The notes under the pieces are model-generated. The model was given only the letters and a program-made list of their open reading frames with translations, was not told the origin of the DNA and searched no databases. Of a stretch of 64,000 nucleotides of DNA, positions 46,328 through 58,530 are shown one piece after another. Every line of letters begins with the position of its first letter. Position 1 is the first letter of the stretch. Source of the stretch: Meghimatium bilineatum (lineage: Eukaryota > Mollusca > Gastropoda > Stylommatophora > Philomycidae); the NCBI GenBank assembly GCA_034231615.1, contig CM067322.1, positions 63,951,349 through 64,015,348 on the forward strand, read 5' to 3'. A program made the translations under genes and the position numbers.

Positions 46328-46515
46328 AAACTGTTACGTTCTTCTTTTTCTTCAGCGTTCATTCTCAAATTCCTGCTGGATCTCTCTTGTAGTGGGACCA
46401 TGATCCATCTAGATTTTCAGCATGATGTAGTCCAGAGAATGGAAAGGCATTGTGTCGTCGCTTTATTTGCGCCAATGGACCGACACAACAGTTTTCGGTG
46501 GAAAACTGTTACGTT
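46328..46515 (-). mobile_element. S1 SINE-like repeat, copy 3, with 13 bp target duplication
   Basis: The element occupies 46341-46502. Both sides carry the identical 13-mer AAACTGTTACGTT (46328-46340 and 46503-46515). On the minus strand it ends in TGAACGCTGAAGAAAAAGAA, the GAA-type tail. A target duplication of this length is expected for LINE-driven retroposition and argues against a MITE. Confidence 0.93.
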
Positions 46516-49189
46516 AAATATTATTACTTTGCAAAAGATAAAGTTATTAACCATTTATTTTTTAAATGCCCATACTGCATTTTTCTCGTTAAGGAGTTTG
46601 CAAGTGGATTATGTGATAAACGCCGCATATCTTGCTGTTGTCACAAGGAACCCCCAACATAAGAACAGTAACATTTACAAAGCTAGATTATTAAATCATC
46701 ATATCATCGCCGCACTCTGGATACAAACATAGGTAATTTGATATCTAAGTTAGTATTGCCTTCAGCATGCCCTGACTAACTGTTCTGGTTCTGTGCTGGA
46801 TAATAACTTTTCTGTTTACTCTTATATGCTGGTATTTTCTAGCAACGCCACACGTCACTTTAATACACTGTATTGTAGCAATGGACACAGAATCAGAAAC
46901 ACAATCTGCGTCCTCCAACTGACCATGACTGTCTGCTATGAAGACCTTCCAACATAATTAATTAGGACCTCATTCGTTACGTTTTGAATATTGCTGGGAT
47001 TTTGGTTGGTCATAATTTACATACTTGAATGGCATGCCAAAAATAGCCAAGGGGACTACACAGTATATAAATAGTGACCAATCGAAAACCAAAACTATAA
47101 ACAAAAACGTATCGAATGGGGTACTAAATGATTCCGTTGGAAGGTCTTCTATACAGCTCACCGTCTCGAAATAACGCACCTCTCTAAATTAATTCATAAT
47201 ACCCTCACGTTTAATTGAACAATCACATGTCTCTTTGAACGCACTCTTTGTTCTAACATATCCCTCCACATGCCCTGTCACAAAGAGGCACCACGTATCT
47301 CTCCTGTCCTGAACCTTACTGTTCATTAAACAATAGTAGGTATAGTTCTGTGATAGTCAATGGGATAAGTGCATCAGTGACCGGTGTTTACTTTCCAGTA
47401 GATCGATTTTAAACTAAGAAACCTATATAAAGCACACAAAAAGGCCGTATGCAGAGAAATCTTCTACCACTGACGCTGCAATGTATAATGGGGTATAACA
47501 AGAAAAGAAAAGAAAGAAACACACATAAGCTGAAGATAGATGAAGCTAAGATAAGCAAAGACAAACAGCTGAAGATGGAAAGCGTCTCGACGAGCGGTTA
47601 ATGAGTGGGCTGGAAAAAGACAATTTAAAACAAGACAAACCAGCGACGGAGACAAAAAACAAACATTTCTACCAAGAAGTCTGCTATTTCTTTTCATGCT
47701 GACAAAGTTTTAGGATATTCAAGCATAAACCTGAACTGTCCTTAAATAAGTCTTCGTCATGATAACAAAGACAGCAGACATACACACAAGATCTGCAAAT
47801 GATAATTTTTTTGTGTGAAATAAAGACAGATTGCAAGCCTGTAGTCATAGAGGGGGAGGGGTTCGGTGGGAGCCCCAGAATTTCACCTCCCCCCCCCCCA
47901 CAATAATTTGTGGGAAAACATAATATTTAACACCACAAAAAAAGAGTCAAAAAAGTAAGTCATACCATCTCCGTTTTGTTACAATATCACGACAGAAACT
48001 AATGTATCTCCCAAAAAAGGTCCAATGAAACGTTACATAAGCATTTTTCTTACTTTTTATGAATCCCTTCATCAAATCATCTCCCAAAGCTCTGAAAGAC
48101 GTGCAACATCATGCCAGATGTAAGTGTGAGTAAGTGAAATATTGAATTATAAGTGAAAACAAATGTCAAGAGATTGTCATATCACTGTGTGTTATTATCT
48201 ACCAAACAATAAAGGTATGATCTAGTGCAGTTGATGATTAGCATGTGGCAACGACGGCACCAAATCTGATCTGAAACAACATGAAAATAAATAGCACAAC
48301 ATTCTTCAACATGATAAAAACGTTAACAATTTCATATTAGATGAGTGTGTCGATAAAATGTTAACAATTTCATATTATATGAGCGTGTCGATTAAAAACA
48401 TCTCAACGCACACTTATCTCCTTCTGGCAGGGAAATATTTCTGTTCCAGTGTTTTGTCTATATTGACAGAGAGCAAGGTAGCTCGTACTGAGATCGATCT
48501 GTCAATGATACTCTATTATCAGCGTGTAGATTCTAGCCTTCACGTCACTGCATCGCCGTAGTGCAGTGCAGTCTTTCCTAAAGACACACATGGTTAGATT
48601 CTGAACGAATCATTATTTTTATTTCTAAGAGTTTATTTAATGTGAGTTTCCTTCTGTTGCTAGTGAAGGAAATGGGAACAGTTCAATCATTATACACAAC
48701 AATGTTCTCACAACAGTGTGTGGGGCGCTCTGTTCAAGCGTTCATCGAACCAGTCAAAGATATTCAAGCAGAAATTTAGTGTAACATTGCTATAGATATT
48801 TCTATTTTGTCTGGTAGTCTAATGATACACACACATATTTTATTTTGCCATTGCAAACCAATGGTTCTTTTTCCATTACCATATATATATATATAAATCG
48901 TACATATCTTACGCTGCATCGCTGCATGCGACCATCATGTCTTATGCTTTATGTTCTACTCTCATGTCTGTGTACTACTGGATTATTGTTATCCAGCTTC
49001 GTGGATACAGATTATATATAAGTAAACTTGGTGGATATTTTGTACATGTCACACTGACTTTCGGGTAATGACGGAGTTGGCATATTGAATTCCATGGCAA
49101 ATGCTTATGAGCATGTCTTAATGACCTGGACATGATTGGGAAAAAGGGGGGGGGCGGGATTTAGCGCCGGCAAAGGAGGTTTTAGAGCT
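46516..49189. other. unassigned non-coding DNA
   Basis: Includes a C-run at 47888-47900 and a short AT run near 48885. Short open frames such as 46970-47179 (minus) and 47464-47697 (minus) have no domain. No gene was recognised. Confidence 0.5.
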
Positions 49190-49369
49190 GGAGTTAGCTG
49201 TTCCGTCCTATAGTCAGTGAGAGTGACATAGAAGGTATACTCAAGTCGGATGTCAAGCCAAAAATCGTTTACATCGCAGCCAATCTGTAACCATAACGCA
49301 GTGCATTCTGTCCTCCGTATTATATCCTGTTAATCTCCAGGAATGCGAGAATACATAAGAAGAAGAAGA
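49190..49369 (+). mobile_element. S2 repeat, diverged copy
   Basis: GGAGTTAGCTGT, then TACATCGCAGCCAATCTGTA, CCTGTTAATCTCCAGGAATG and an AAGAAGAAGAAG tail follow the order in 14381-14745. Confidence 0.75.
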
Positions 49370-50597
49370 CAGTATTGTAAAAAAATAGACAATAATTTCA
49401 ACAAGTTATGCTGGTATAATGTTCAGAGTAAACAAATAGGTAATAATTTCAACAAGTTGTGCTGGTATAATGTTTAGAGTAAGTAAATACGCAACAGTTT
49501 CAACAAATTCTACTAGTATAATGCTCAGAGTAACGAAAACGTAAAACAGTTCCTGTTGGTGTATACATTGCTATGAAATTTTGTTGTAAGATTCATTCTT
49601 TCATTTGTTAAGGTAAAGACAAGCTGAGATGTGAACCAGCGACATAGCACATAGTTTTCTCATCTGCAGTCAATGCTCAACTGCGAATTCAATGGCTAAT
49701 CAGAAATCACAAGTCCTTACGGATTAGAGTAAGCGCCATTCTTCGACCTTCTTAAAACAGAAGTCCTGGTACCAAACTTCCTTTTGGCTGCGTAAACAAT
49801 ACTGGTAACCAACGTCGTTGTAGCTGAGTAAACTGGTACCCAACTTCCTTGTAGCTGGGTAAACCACAGGAGCAATTTCTATTTCAAACAATAATAATGA
49901 GTGATCTCGAATTCCTGGTCTGACGGTCGCAGGGCGAGTGACTTAATAGTACATTACCACGGATTGCTTTGTTTCCTTCTTCACTTTCTTCTTCGTCTCT
50001 TATGAGATGCATGTCAGGTCACACTGTAGCTATTATTTACTGCACTTTCAGACCCGAAACTTCTAAACACATTATGCCCACGATAAAGAATACAGTATTT
50101 AATCAATTCATTCTTTGGAGGTTGGTGTTCACCGAATCGATGTTGCTAGCAACAAGCTCAGATATAACCAAAGTAAACTAATCTCGAACATCTAGTAATA
50201 ACTATATGGTCAGAAGCATCACATTCTTTTTTTTTTACTCTCCCAAAAACATGATATTTCAAAGGTGAACAAAATCATACATCACAATGGACAATTAAGA
50301 AGTAACACATAGAAACACCGTCCATTACGACACATGATATCAGAAATCTAATTCTTCTCTATTTTTAAGAGCTAGTATGCCCATTCTACTGTTTATGATT
50401 TTCTCATATAGAAAACACGAGAAGATCTATTCAGCAGGCGTACGGCAGAAGTAAGCTAACTTCCTTGCTTATCTAATAGTTGGGAAAGTAGCTGATCAGA
50501 CTTAACCTGGTCCGCTCAGTTACCACCAGTTCGCTTCGCCTCTTCTGCCCAGATATTTTCTGGATTTGACCAATCCGCATCCGTCAAGTGAAGATCT
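49370..50597. other. unassigned non-coding DNA
   Basis: A short diverged approximately 55 bp duplication (AATAATTTCAACAAGTTGTG-like) occurs three times at 49385-49545. Otherwise nothing was recognised. Confidence 0.5.
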
Positions 50598-50722
50598 GCG
50601 TTCGGTCTCAAATTTTTACAGATTAGCATGATGTAGCCCAGAGAGCAGAATGTGTTGTATCATGGTTTGCATCTTTAGCTGCGATATCTGCGACTTTTGG
50701 GCCTGACACATCCGACTTCATC
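50598..50722 (-). mobile_element. S1-like repeat, diverged copy joined to S3
   Basis: AGCATGATGTAGCCCAGAGA and GGCCTGACACATCCGACTTC match S1 (AGCATGATGTAGTCCAGAGA, GGCCCGACACATCCGTCTTC). The GAA tail is missing. The 5' side runs directly into S3. Confidence 0.6.
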
Positions 50723-50870
50723 ATGGTGTATGAATCATTTTAACTTCTATGAAATGAGACAGCCAAATCAACCCCCAAAACCGACACAGTCCCGTCTTAC
50801 GACATGTATGGAACGTAAACGGTGTCACTATTATTTGCTTCCATTTCATGTACGACAAAACACGGGTGCC
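50699..50870 (-). mobile_element. S3 dispersed repeat, copy 2
   Basis: Matches 31972-32145. It overlaps the head of the S1-like copy by about 20 bp. Confidence 0.6.
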
Positions 50871-51149
50871 ACGTGGTGGTGAAGTGGTGTCAAATTAATG
50901 CACCTGGTTCAAATCTCGTCTTGTAGTGTCAACCTTCTTTTTTTTTTTTAAATAATTCTTTGATGCTTCCAAATAGTATTATTGAATTGACTATCTAGTA
51001 TGCTGGTGATGTAGTAAGGAGTATCGATCTATCTTATGGACAATTTATGGTCATGGGTCACTGAATCGGTGATAACCGTAGTGAAGTGGCTAAACTGTTT
51101 ACCTTATACTCTTGTTTTTTTTGTTTTTTTTAAAAAGATGTTTCTTGGA

Positions 51150-51225
51150 GACCTATGTGGATTATCGCATGAAGCTACGGAGTTACATGCTATTGGTGGT
51201 ATTCTCCGCAGACGGCAAGTCGTTT
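51150..51225 (+). mobile_element. S4 dispersed repeat, copy 3
   Basis: GGATTATCGCATGAAGCTAC then GGAGTTACATGCTATTGGTG, the clearest of three copies. Confidence 0.65.
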
Positions 51226-52534
51226 CGATGAGAGGGAGCGGGTAACATAGGCAACCTGAGTGCAATGAAGCCAATCCTTTTGCACCCTTTTCAGTTATGG
51301 ATTTATCTCGCACTACATTAAAGATACGATCATGTGTATTCTGCTTCCCTCCAGTAACATTTAGACTCACCAATGCTTATATACGCATGTGTCATCTACC
51401 TAGGCTGAAAATCCGTCACATACCAATTCCTTCTCGCTCATTACCGTTATACTCCCTCGTAAACAGCTCCATAAACATTGTCGATCCACAACGTTACTCC
51501 AGACCGCAATTACACTGCAGACTTAGCCAATATCCATTTTTCCAATCGCTAGAAGCCTCTGTGTGTGCTTGCGCGTGTGTTCACGTGTGTTAACAAACGG
51601 GCGATTTTTGCCCTAGGTTGTCTAAACAATTTGCTGTTTCGTCTGTAATAATTGCTGTTTGATCGATCTGACGAAAAGTCATTAACAGTCAGGGACTTCA
51701 GTCAACAAAAAAGTCGCAGACGAGTCAGTCGTTTTCTGATGATGAACACAAATCTGGTGTATGTACATCACAGACCAAACGATTGTCTACTGATTTACGT
51801 AAGGTTTTAAAATGACAGAGGTTAACTGAATGGTGTATTCGGGGAAGCATTCTTATATTGAATTAGCTGTTCGATAATATGTGAATCCTGACTAGTATCA
51901 TAGCTGCTAAATTATATCATGTTTGGAACAATGCTCTAGCAACCACATCTAGACTATCCATCTTGCAGTGTATCATAGTATATGATTATTTGTTTGGATC
52001 TCCAGGACTTACGAGCAATAGAACTTTTGTTTCTTTCTATCCAATGTGGATGAATCTCCTTAGCTTTATTTCATACCTAGAAATCTCACGCTATCTGCTG
52101 TTTGTGCTATTCTGAGAAGAAGCACCATATTCACTGCATTAAAGTGTATAGTAATATTTAAAACATAGAAATCGTAAAATGTTTTAGCTATATTGTTCAA
52201 GAGAACGTTTCGACCTTCACGTCTTTATCAAGAATATATCGAACAGTTAACTGTACACTAAAAATTGAACTATTGATGAACGATTAAACATATATTGGTT
52301 GACTTTAAGAAGACAACAGAAATAATTTTCAGTTATTTTGCTTTGCAAAACGCCAGTTTTCATGATTCAAGGCTGTAGAGCTTTTTATGGGGACGGGGGG
52401 GGGGGGGGGTTACCTTAAAAGATAGTCAATGCTTGTCTGGGCAGTCCAGCAACATAAACTATTAACGTGCGTGTTGGCATATGTGGGCAACGGCTGAGCA
52501 CCTATGGCTCAATCCAGAGTGCAAATATGTCGGC
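51226..52534. other. unassigned non-coding DNA
   Basis: Contains a G-run at about 52396-52409 and a hammerhead-like motif at 52204-52231. The 98-codon frame at 51297-51593 shows no domain. Confidence 0.5.
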
Positions 52535-52698
52535 ACTTCTTCTTTTTCAGAGTTCATTCTCAAACTCCCGCTGGATCTCTCTAGTAGCAGGATCATTGTC
52601 GCTGCCTGATTTCTAGCAGGATATAATCCAGAGAAAGGAAATGCGTTGTGTCGCCGTTTTATTTGCGCCAATGACCTCACACATCCGTCTTCGGTGGA
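52535..52698 (-). mobile_element. S1 SINE-like repeat, copy 4
   Basis: On the minus strand it starts CCGAAGACGGATGTGTGAGG and ends TTTGAGAATGAACTCTGAAA with AAGAAGAAG. The flanks (AAATATGTC and AATATTTATG) resemble each other only weakly, so any target duplication has decayed. Confidence 0.85.
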
Positions 52699-55600
52699 AT
52701 ATTTATGTTCATAGCTATTGAAAATAAATTAAGAAGTAGTATACATACTTGAACAATTTGAAGATAAAGATTATCTGTAAATAAAATCTAGTGAACTCCA
52801 GACATGCTGGTATCAGGTAGAAAACATAAATAGAAATGTAATCAAGCCATTAATCTGAAAACTATATTAAAAGTAACACGGAAAATAACAAGCGATGTAC
52901 GCGCAACCAAATCTGCCGTAGTCTATTACTATGACAACCCTCTTTTATTTTGTTTCTCAACTTATTACATGAGAGGAGACAGGGTCTTCTATATATGAAA
53001 TACAACTCGGAAACCGGTCTTCTTTCCCTTCTCCAAAAGCTTCATCGCTCCTACTTTCTGGTGGTAGAAAACGTCACTGTCACGATAACGAACATAACTT
53101 TTCATTATTGTTTCCATCGTTCTCAATTGGGAGTTGGGGGAGGGGGAATGTACATAGCATTATTTCTTAACATGTTATTAAACTGATTTCAGGGCTTGCA
53201 ATACATTGTGGTGTGATAGTAGTGCGCTCAATAATATCCAAAAATGATGATTAAGTAGATCTGATGAATTGCAGTTACTAAGTGTTGAGCAATTTCTAAT
53301 GGAGGAGAGTTTCCGTTAGGAAAACATGTCTTCGGCCGTTCAGAACACAGGCAGTTCGTGTTTGAAGACAATACATGGAAACTTGAGACAACTTTGAATT
53401 CTAGTGCGTTACTTGATCTGATCTTTTTGGAGTTTTTTTTCTGTCTCTTGGGTGTCAATTTGATATTGAAATCAAACTGCTATTTTCATAAGTTTCCCCC
53501 TAGAGACAAGTTAATTTTCTAGTTTTACCTAGTTAGGCTTCCAGGACTACTGAATCCGTTGATGCTCGTCATTGTTGCAAGAACTAATCATGTGATCAGC
53601 AAATCTCGTAATTTCTCATAGCTTATTCACAGCACGAGAAGGAAACATACAGATTGTCAGTGGAAAACAAAATGGCCGGAGGTTTCGTTTTCATTGACGG
53701 GCTGGCCGCTCGTCCAATAGTGGTTGATTGAAACATTCTATTGGTTGAGTAAACTATGGGCGAGTGCTTTTGTCTTAATCTGCCTTGTTAGTGTGAGCTG
53801 TGTAAATGTGCCACGAAAATTAAGTGATAGAAAAGATTCAGAATTGTAACTGGTGTAACAAGATAAAAACACAGAGTTTTGGGGAAGTATATATGAATGT
53901 AAAAGAAAAACTACAGTAAAACTACCAATCAAGTAGATGAGGAAAATATTAAACATGTTAGGAAAGATAAAATTATCTTTTTTTCAAAAGATAAAAAAAT
54001 AAATTTCCCGCAATTTCCACTTCATTAGTTGTTGTGTTGCTGGTATTAAAAGGCATTTATTGTCATGAATTGTTAACATTTATTTTGTTTTATTTTGTAA
54101 CTGTAATTGTTGAAACTAGCTTCTAGAGCACATTTAACTGATCTACTAATATATTTCAATATGTATTTTGCACTATTTTTGGTTTACTCTGCTTTACCTT
54201 TTTCTGACTCTTATATGGTAACAAAGATACCTACAAACTTTCCTAAACTGTAGATTTGTTTCCAGTTTTTGTGTGTGTATTATTCTTTATCTTGACAAAA
54301 GCCATGTGGGCGAAACGTTGTTACTATAAATTTGTCTCTGATGTATGTATATACGTTTGTAAGAAAATAAAATGTATAGTTTTATGTCAGTTTGTTAAAA
54401 CAGTGGTTCTCAGCCTCTTTTGGCCCCTAGAACCTTTTGGGATAGTATTTATTCCGTGTTTTGTGTTCATCATTTAATAATAAAATATGTATTTATTTAG
54501 GTTTTCGGTTAGGGTTAATTATGTAAAACACAACTATCCTAACCCAAACCGAAACACTAAAATAAATAGTTTAAGAAAAATTATTAAATGATGAATCTTA
54601 CAAATGTAGACAAGCGAAATAACTCGATTATGTGATGGCATATACTTGAACTGTACCAGAATCAGTGTGCTAAAGTAAATTACTGTTTACGGTACAGTGA
54701 GATCATGATAATCCATGTCTTGGGGGGAGGGGCAGAATGGGAATGAGAGTGAAGTTTATTACCACTGATACTGTCAAGTGTGTCAAGGAGGCTACTAAGC
54801 AGGGTCTAAAATGAGGTTGGATACCACATTAAGTAGTAGGCTAATTTTTAAAAGAAACATATATTAGGACATCATTCCCCACCATCTTTAGAAAAGTAAA
54901 ATCTACAACCTTTATTTTTGGGAAAGAGTAAAATATGGAGAAGAAAAAAAACACACGATAGCGAGAATGGGCGGTAAATATATGAACGATAGATAAGAAA
55001 TGACAATAAGTATAGTGACGTGTTAGACATAATAAAAGATTACCCGTGCTCCTGATGGAGCTTAAATATTAATGGATAAATAGAAAGTGCGGAAATAGCC
55101 ATAGAAATAGTCATGTTCATCTCTTTCCTTAGTCTTAAAATATGATGTGTTCTGACTAGTTCATCCAATCTTAATATTAGATGCGAAGGATTGATAGGGG
55201 AAATAATCTGCTCGGAAAATACTTAATGAATGTCGTTCTTTTTGTCTGTGTCCTACATCAGGTTCTACGGACCGTTACGAGAATTGAAGAACAAGATAAC
55301 CGTAGCCACAAGTTAGTCTATGAGCGCGTGATTGTGTGTAGACTAAACGTGTTGTCATCGATCTCTTCCCATCATCTCTCAGATGGTAGAAAACACTAAC
55401 ACAAACCCATGTCGGCAAGAAAAGAGATTATCCCCCCTGGATCCTGTGGCGCTATTTTCTGATTGAGCCCTGGCAGTGAATACAAGAAGGAAAATTAAGC
55501 CTGGAGTTATCCTCGCTTCTTTCCTCCATCTGGGTTTCTCTTTTAATCTGAAACATTCAAATCACGTGCAATCCTCTACGGTTTCATCGCTTCAGAGCCC

Positions 55601-55994
55601 AACCAAAAGCGGTTTAAAGCGATGCTATTACTGGACAATCCTGGTCTGTTGTTATCGTTTTCAATAGTTGCTATGGAGATTGTAGGTTTTTTTTAAAGAC
55701 TCGTACAGCAGGCGAGTCGGAGTTATCTTGTCAAATTAGATACGCCCGAAAAGCTAAAGGATGCCAGTGAAGCATTGAATTGAAGTCAGTGTGCAAAGCG
55801 GATAGTTGGTATAAAATTATAGCTGGTTGTAAGAAGCGGAACTGAACAGGAAGACTTGGGTATTCCCAAGTGAGGGATTTCAGACGGGTAGGTGTCAAGT
55901 GAGGTCGTCGCAGGTGGGCTCCAGACCACAATTATTCTGATATGGATGATGAAGTTGTTGATGCATAGACATAATCCAAGAGTGACATTATGGC

Positions 55995-55996
<2 letters not shown>
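52699..55996. other. unassigned non-coding DNA
   Basis: No gene was recognised. At 53660-53750 lies a short CG-containing patch with two CCAAT-box-like sites (GTCCAATAG and ATTGGTTG). A hammerhead-like motif is at 54291-54320. Confidence 0.5.

Positions 55997-56068
<72 letters not shown>
55997..56068. repeat. (AT)n microsatellite
   Basis: About 36 AT units. Confidence 0.97.
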
Positions 56069-56070
<2 letters not shown>

Positions 56071-56074
56071 TCTC

Positions 56075-56080
<6 letters not shown>

Positions 56081-56129
<49 letters not shown>
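56081..56129. repeat. (GT)n microsatellite
   Basis: About 24 GT units, forming a compound locus with the AT run just upstream. Confidence 0.97.
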
Positions 56130-56131
<2 letters not shown>

Positions 56132-56804
56132 GTTATATTCTTATTGTATTTTCAGTGTTTTAGATACGGTATGTGTGTCAGTGTTGAGATGCCTGGATTA
56201 TATGGGTAATTATGAACGTTTTTTAGCTAGGACGTTGCCAGAGATACACATATTTGATCTTACATTGTTCCTACGGCTTGTGGATTAGACAAAATAAAAC
56301 AATTATTTGGAGCACCACTAATTACAGAATGTGTGAAGTAAGTGAATTTTCACTATTTGGTGATCAATACGAATTCGTAGAAAGAGCTGGCCGTTGATCG
56401 TTCGGCATGGGGTGATGAATTACGCAGAGGTAACCAATCATCTGGAGGGGTCCTGAGGGAGCAATTAGAAGACAAGCGATGTATTAGAAAAGCACCTTCA
56501 TTCTTAAACTTAGGTATGTCATGTATATTCTGCTCTTGTCCACTTCCGATTGAAAAATCGGTCAAATCAGCCACGAGAGAAATTGCAATTTAGTGTTTTA
56601 CAATCCATTTGAACTTTTACATTGACGTCCTTCATGAATGTAAATACAATCTTCTCATATCAGCACAGGAGTGTGACACAATTTGAGATAAATCAATCAT
56701 TTCCCCACTTAAGAACTGCAACAATGCTCCAACAAACATTCACATGTTCCTGTTCAGAAAGACTTGTGACACCAGTACATTTTAAAATAATTGCATTCTT
56801 TCTC
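56130..56804. other. unassigned non-coding DNA
   Basis: Nothing recognised. Confidence 0.5.
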
Positions 56805-57020
56805 AATTTATTTCTCATACGGCATGGACTCTACCTTCTGTTGATCACCTTTCATTTCTCATACAACATGGACTCTACCTTCTGTTGATCACCTCTCATT
56901 TCTCATGCAGCATGGACTCTACCTTCTGTTGATCACCTTTCATTTCTCATACAGCATGGACTCTACCTTCTGTTGATCACCTTTTATTTCTCATACAGCA
57001 TGGACTCTACCTTCAGTTGG
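56805..57020. repeat. 44 bp minisatellite
   Basis: CTCATACAGCATGGACTCTA then CCTTCTGTTGATCACCTTTC plus ATTT, about four and a half copies. Confidence 0.93.
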
Positions 57021-57762
57021 TCACCGTTCAATATGCTAATACCACAACAACTGATGTATTTTGTGCTAACCCTGTAGAAACCTGGGAGGGTATTGGAAGT
57101 TTCAACAGCAATCTGTTTTAGTAAAATGAAATAAGAAATCTAAATCTATAGGCCAAGAGTAAAAACCTCCCTCTCGCCCCCCCCCCAATCCTAACCTCAC
57201 AATAGCATTCTACGAAACAGAATCACACTTCAATGTGAAAATTATAAATGAGAAGGAATGGAAATGTTAGAAAACATTCTTGTACAAGAAGTCAAACATT
57301 CCTTTTCCCTCGTTAAGATGAGCTGCTTCGGTACAGCTCTTTGGAACTATCGCTTCCCATACGTTTCGTGAGAAGCGAGGTTTACAACGCCAGTGGAATA
57401 TTGTTTAAAATGGTAGTTAGGTATCCGCTGCTTTCCTGAAAGCACTTTCTAATCCATGGCAATCTATTGGCAACGAGCATCTTCCACCGCCGGGAAGAAA
57501 GTCACTCACACGTCTCGGGACATCACTTAACTAGTTGACTTCTCTTACACGTCGAACAGTGCTCTGGCGCCGATCTGACACTTTCTGCTGACACACCTCA
57601 AGGACGGGTCCTGCATAAGCTTGATAGCTTGACGGGAGTAGGTTAAATATGAGTATGCATGAGATTTCAACATTAGATTGGCGCAAGTGGTTTCATAATG
57701 TCTGAGGTGTGACCGTGCGCGTGTTAGATAAATTGTGTGTTATTAAGGGATATGTGATGTGT
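57021..57762. other. unassigned non-coding DNA
   Basis: A C-run lies at 57178. The block 57290-57640 has more balanced composition and includes CCATGGCAATCTATTGGCAAC, but I see no exon. Confidence 0.45.
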
Positions 57763-57945
57763 GTGTGAAACTGTCTTCTTCTTCAGCGTTCATTCTCAAA
57801 TTCCCACTGGATTTCTCTTGTAACAGGACAATGGTCCGACAAGATTTCCAGTTGGGTGTAGTCCAGAGAATGGAAATGCGTTGTGTTGCCGTATTATTTG
57901 CGCCAATGGCCCAACACATCCGTTTTCGGCGGGGTGTGAAACTGT
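57763..57945 (-). mobile_element. S1 SINE-like repeat, copy 5, with 12 bp target duplication
   Basis: The element covers 57775-57933. GTGTGAAACTGT is present on both sides (57763-57774 and 57934-57945). On the minus strand it starts CCGCCGAAAACGGATGTGTT and ends TGAACGCTGAAGAAGAAGAC. Confidence 0.93.
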
Positions 57946-58199
57946 TATGTGTCTGCATACGTGTATTCAATATCTCTAATATACGAATCACTACATAAAT
58001 TATACTGATATAGTTAAAGATGTAACATCGGGAACGGTGAAAAGATAGGGGGGGAGGGGATTGTGAATATGGAGTATTCCAAGAAGAATGTTTAGAAAAA
58101 AATTAAAGGGGGGGGGGGTAATTACTATATTATTCGTAATTTTATCGTGTAAAGGGGGAAGGAAAGGTGTGAGAGGTTACCAGATTGTATTTACTTGAT
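57946..58199. other. unassigned, G-rich patches
   Basis: Two G-runs at about 58050 and 58108. Nothing else. Confidence 0.5.
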
Positions 58200-58350
58200 T
58201 TGTAAATATTAGAGGGCGACTACGAAAACGATGGAGCACCGAAATAAAAAGAGGCGACAATATTTCACAATATACTCAACACACACGAGGGCCGTCTACA
58301 GAACATTCTTCTTCTCCTCACGCTGAAAGGCAATAAAGGGTTTATAGAAT
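58200..58350 (+). mobile_element. LINE-D 3' terminus, copy 4
   Basis: The plus strand reads RGRLRKRWSTEIKRGDN then ISQYTQHTRG, and ends AAAGGCAATAAAGGG. It matches the 3' end of copy 2 (RGRPRKRRTTEIKD, IYSAHTR, AAAGGCAATAAATTG). Confidence 0.8.
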
Positions 58351-58530
58351 AGATACATATATATAGATAGATATACAAGACAGACAAGACAGGCAGACAT
58401 ACAGGTGGATGGATGGTTGTATGGATGGGTGGGTGGATGGATGGATGGATTGATGGTGAGTTTTGGGTGTGTGGGTTTGGGTGGGGTGGTAGGTATATAG
58501 GTAGGCAGGTAGGTAGGTAGGTAGATTGCA
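58351..58530. repeat. compound microsatellite: ATAG, CAGA, GGAT, GGTA
   Basis: Begins with (TAGA)-type units directly after the LINE-D end, then ACAGACAGG, GGATGGATGG at 58425-58450 and GTAGGTAGGTAGG at 58498-58524. Confidence 0.93.
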
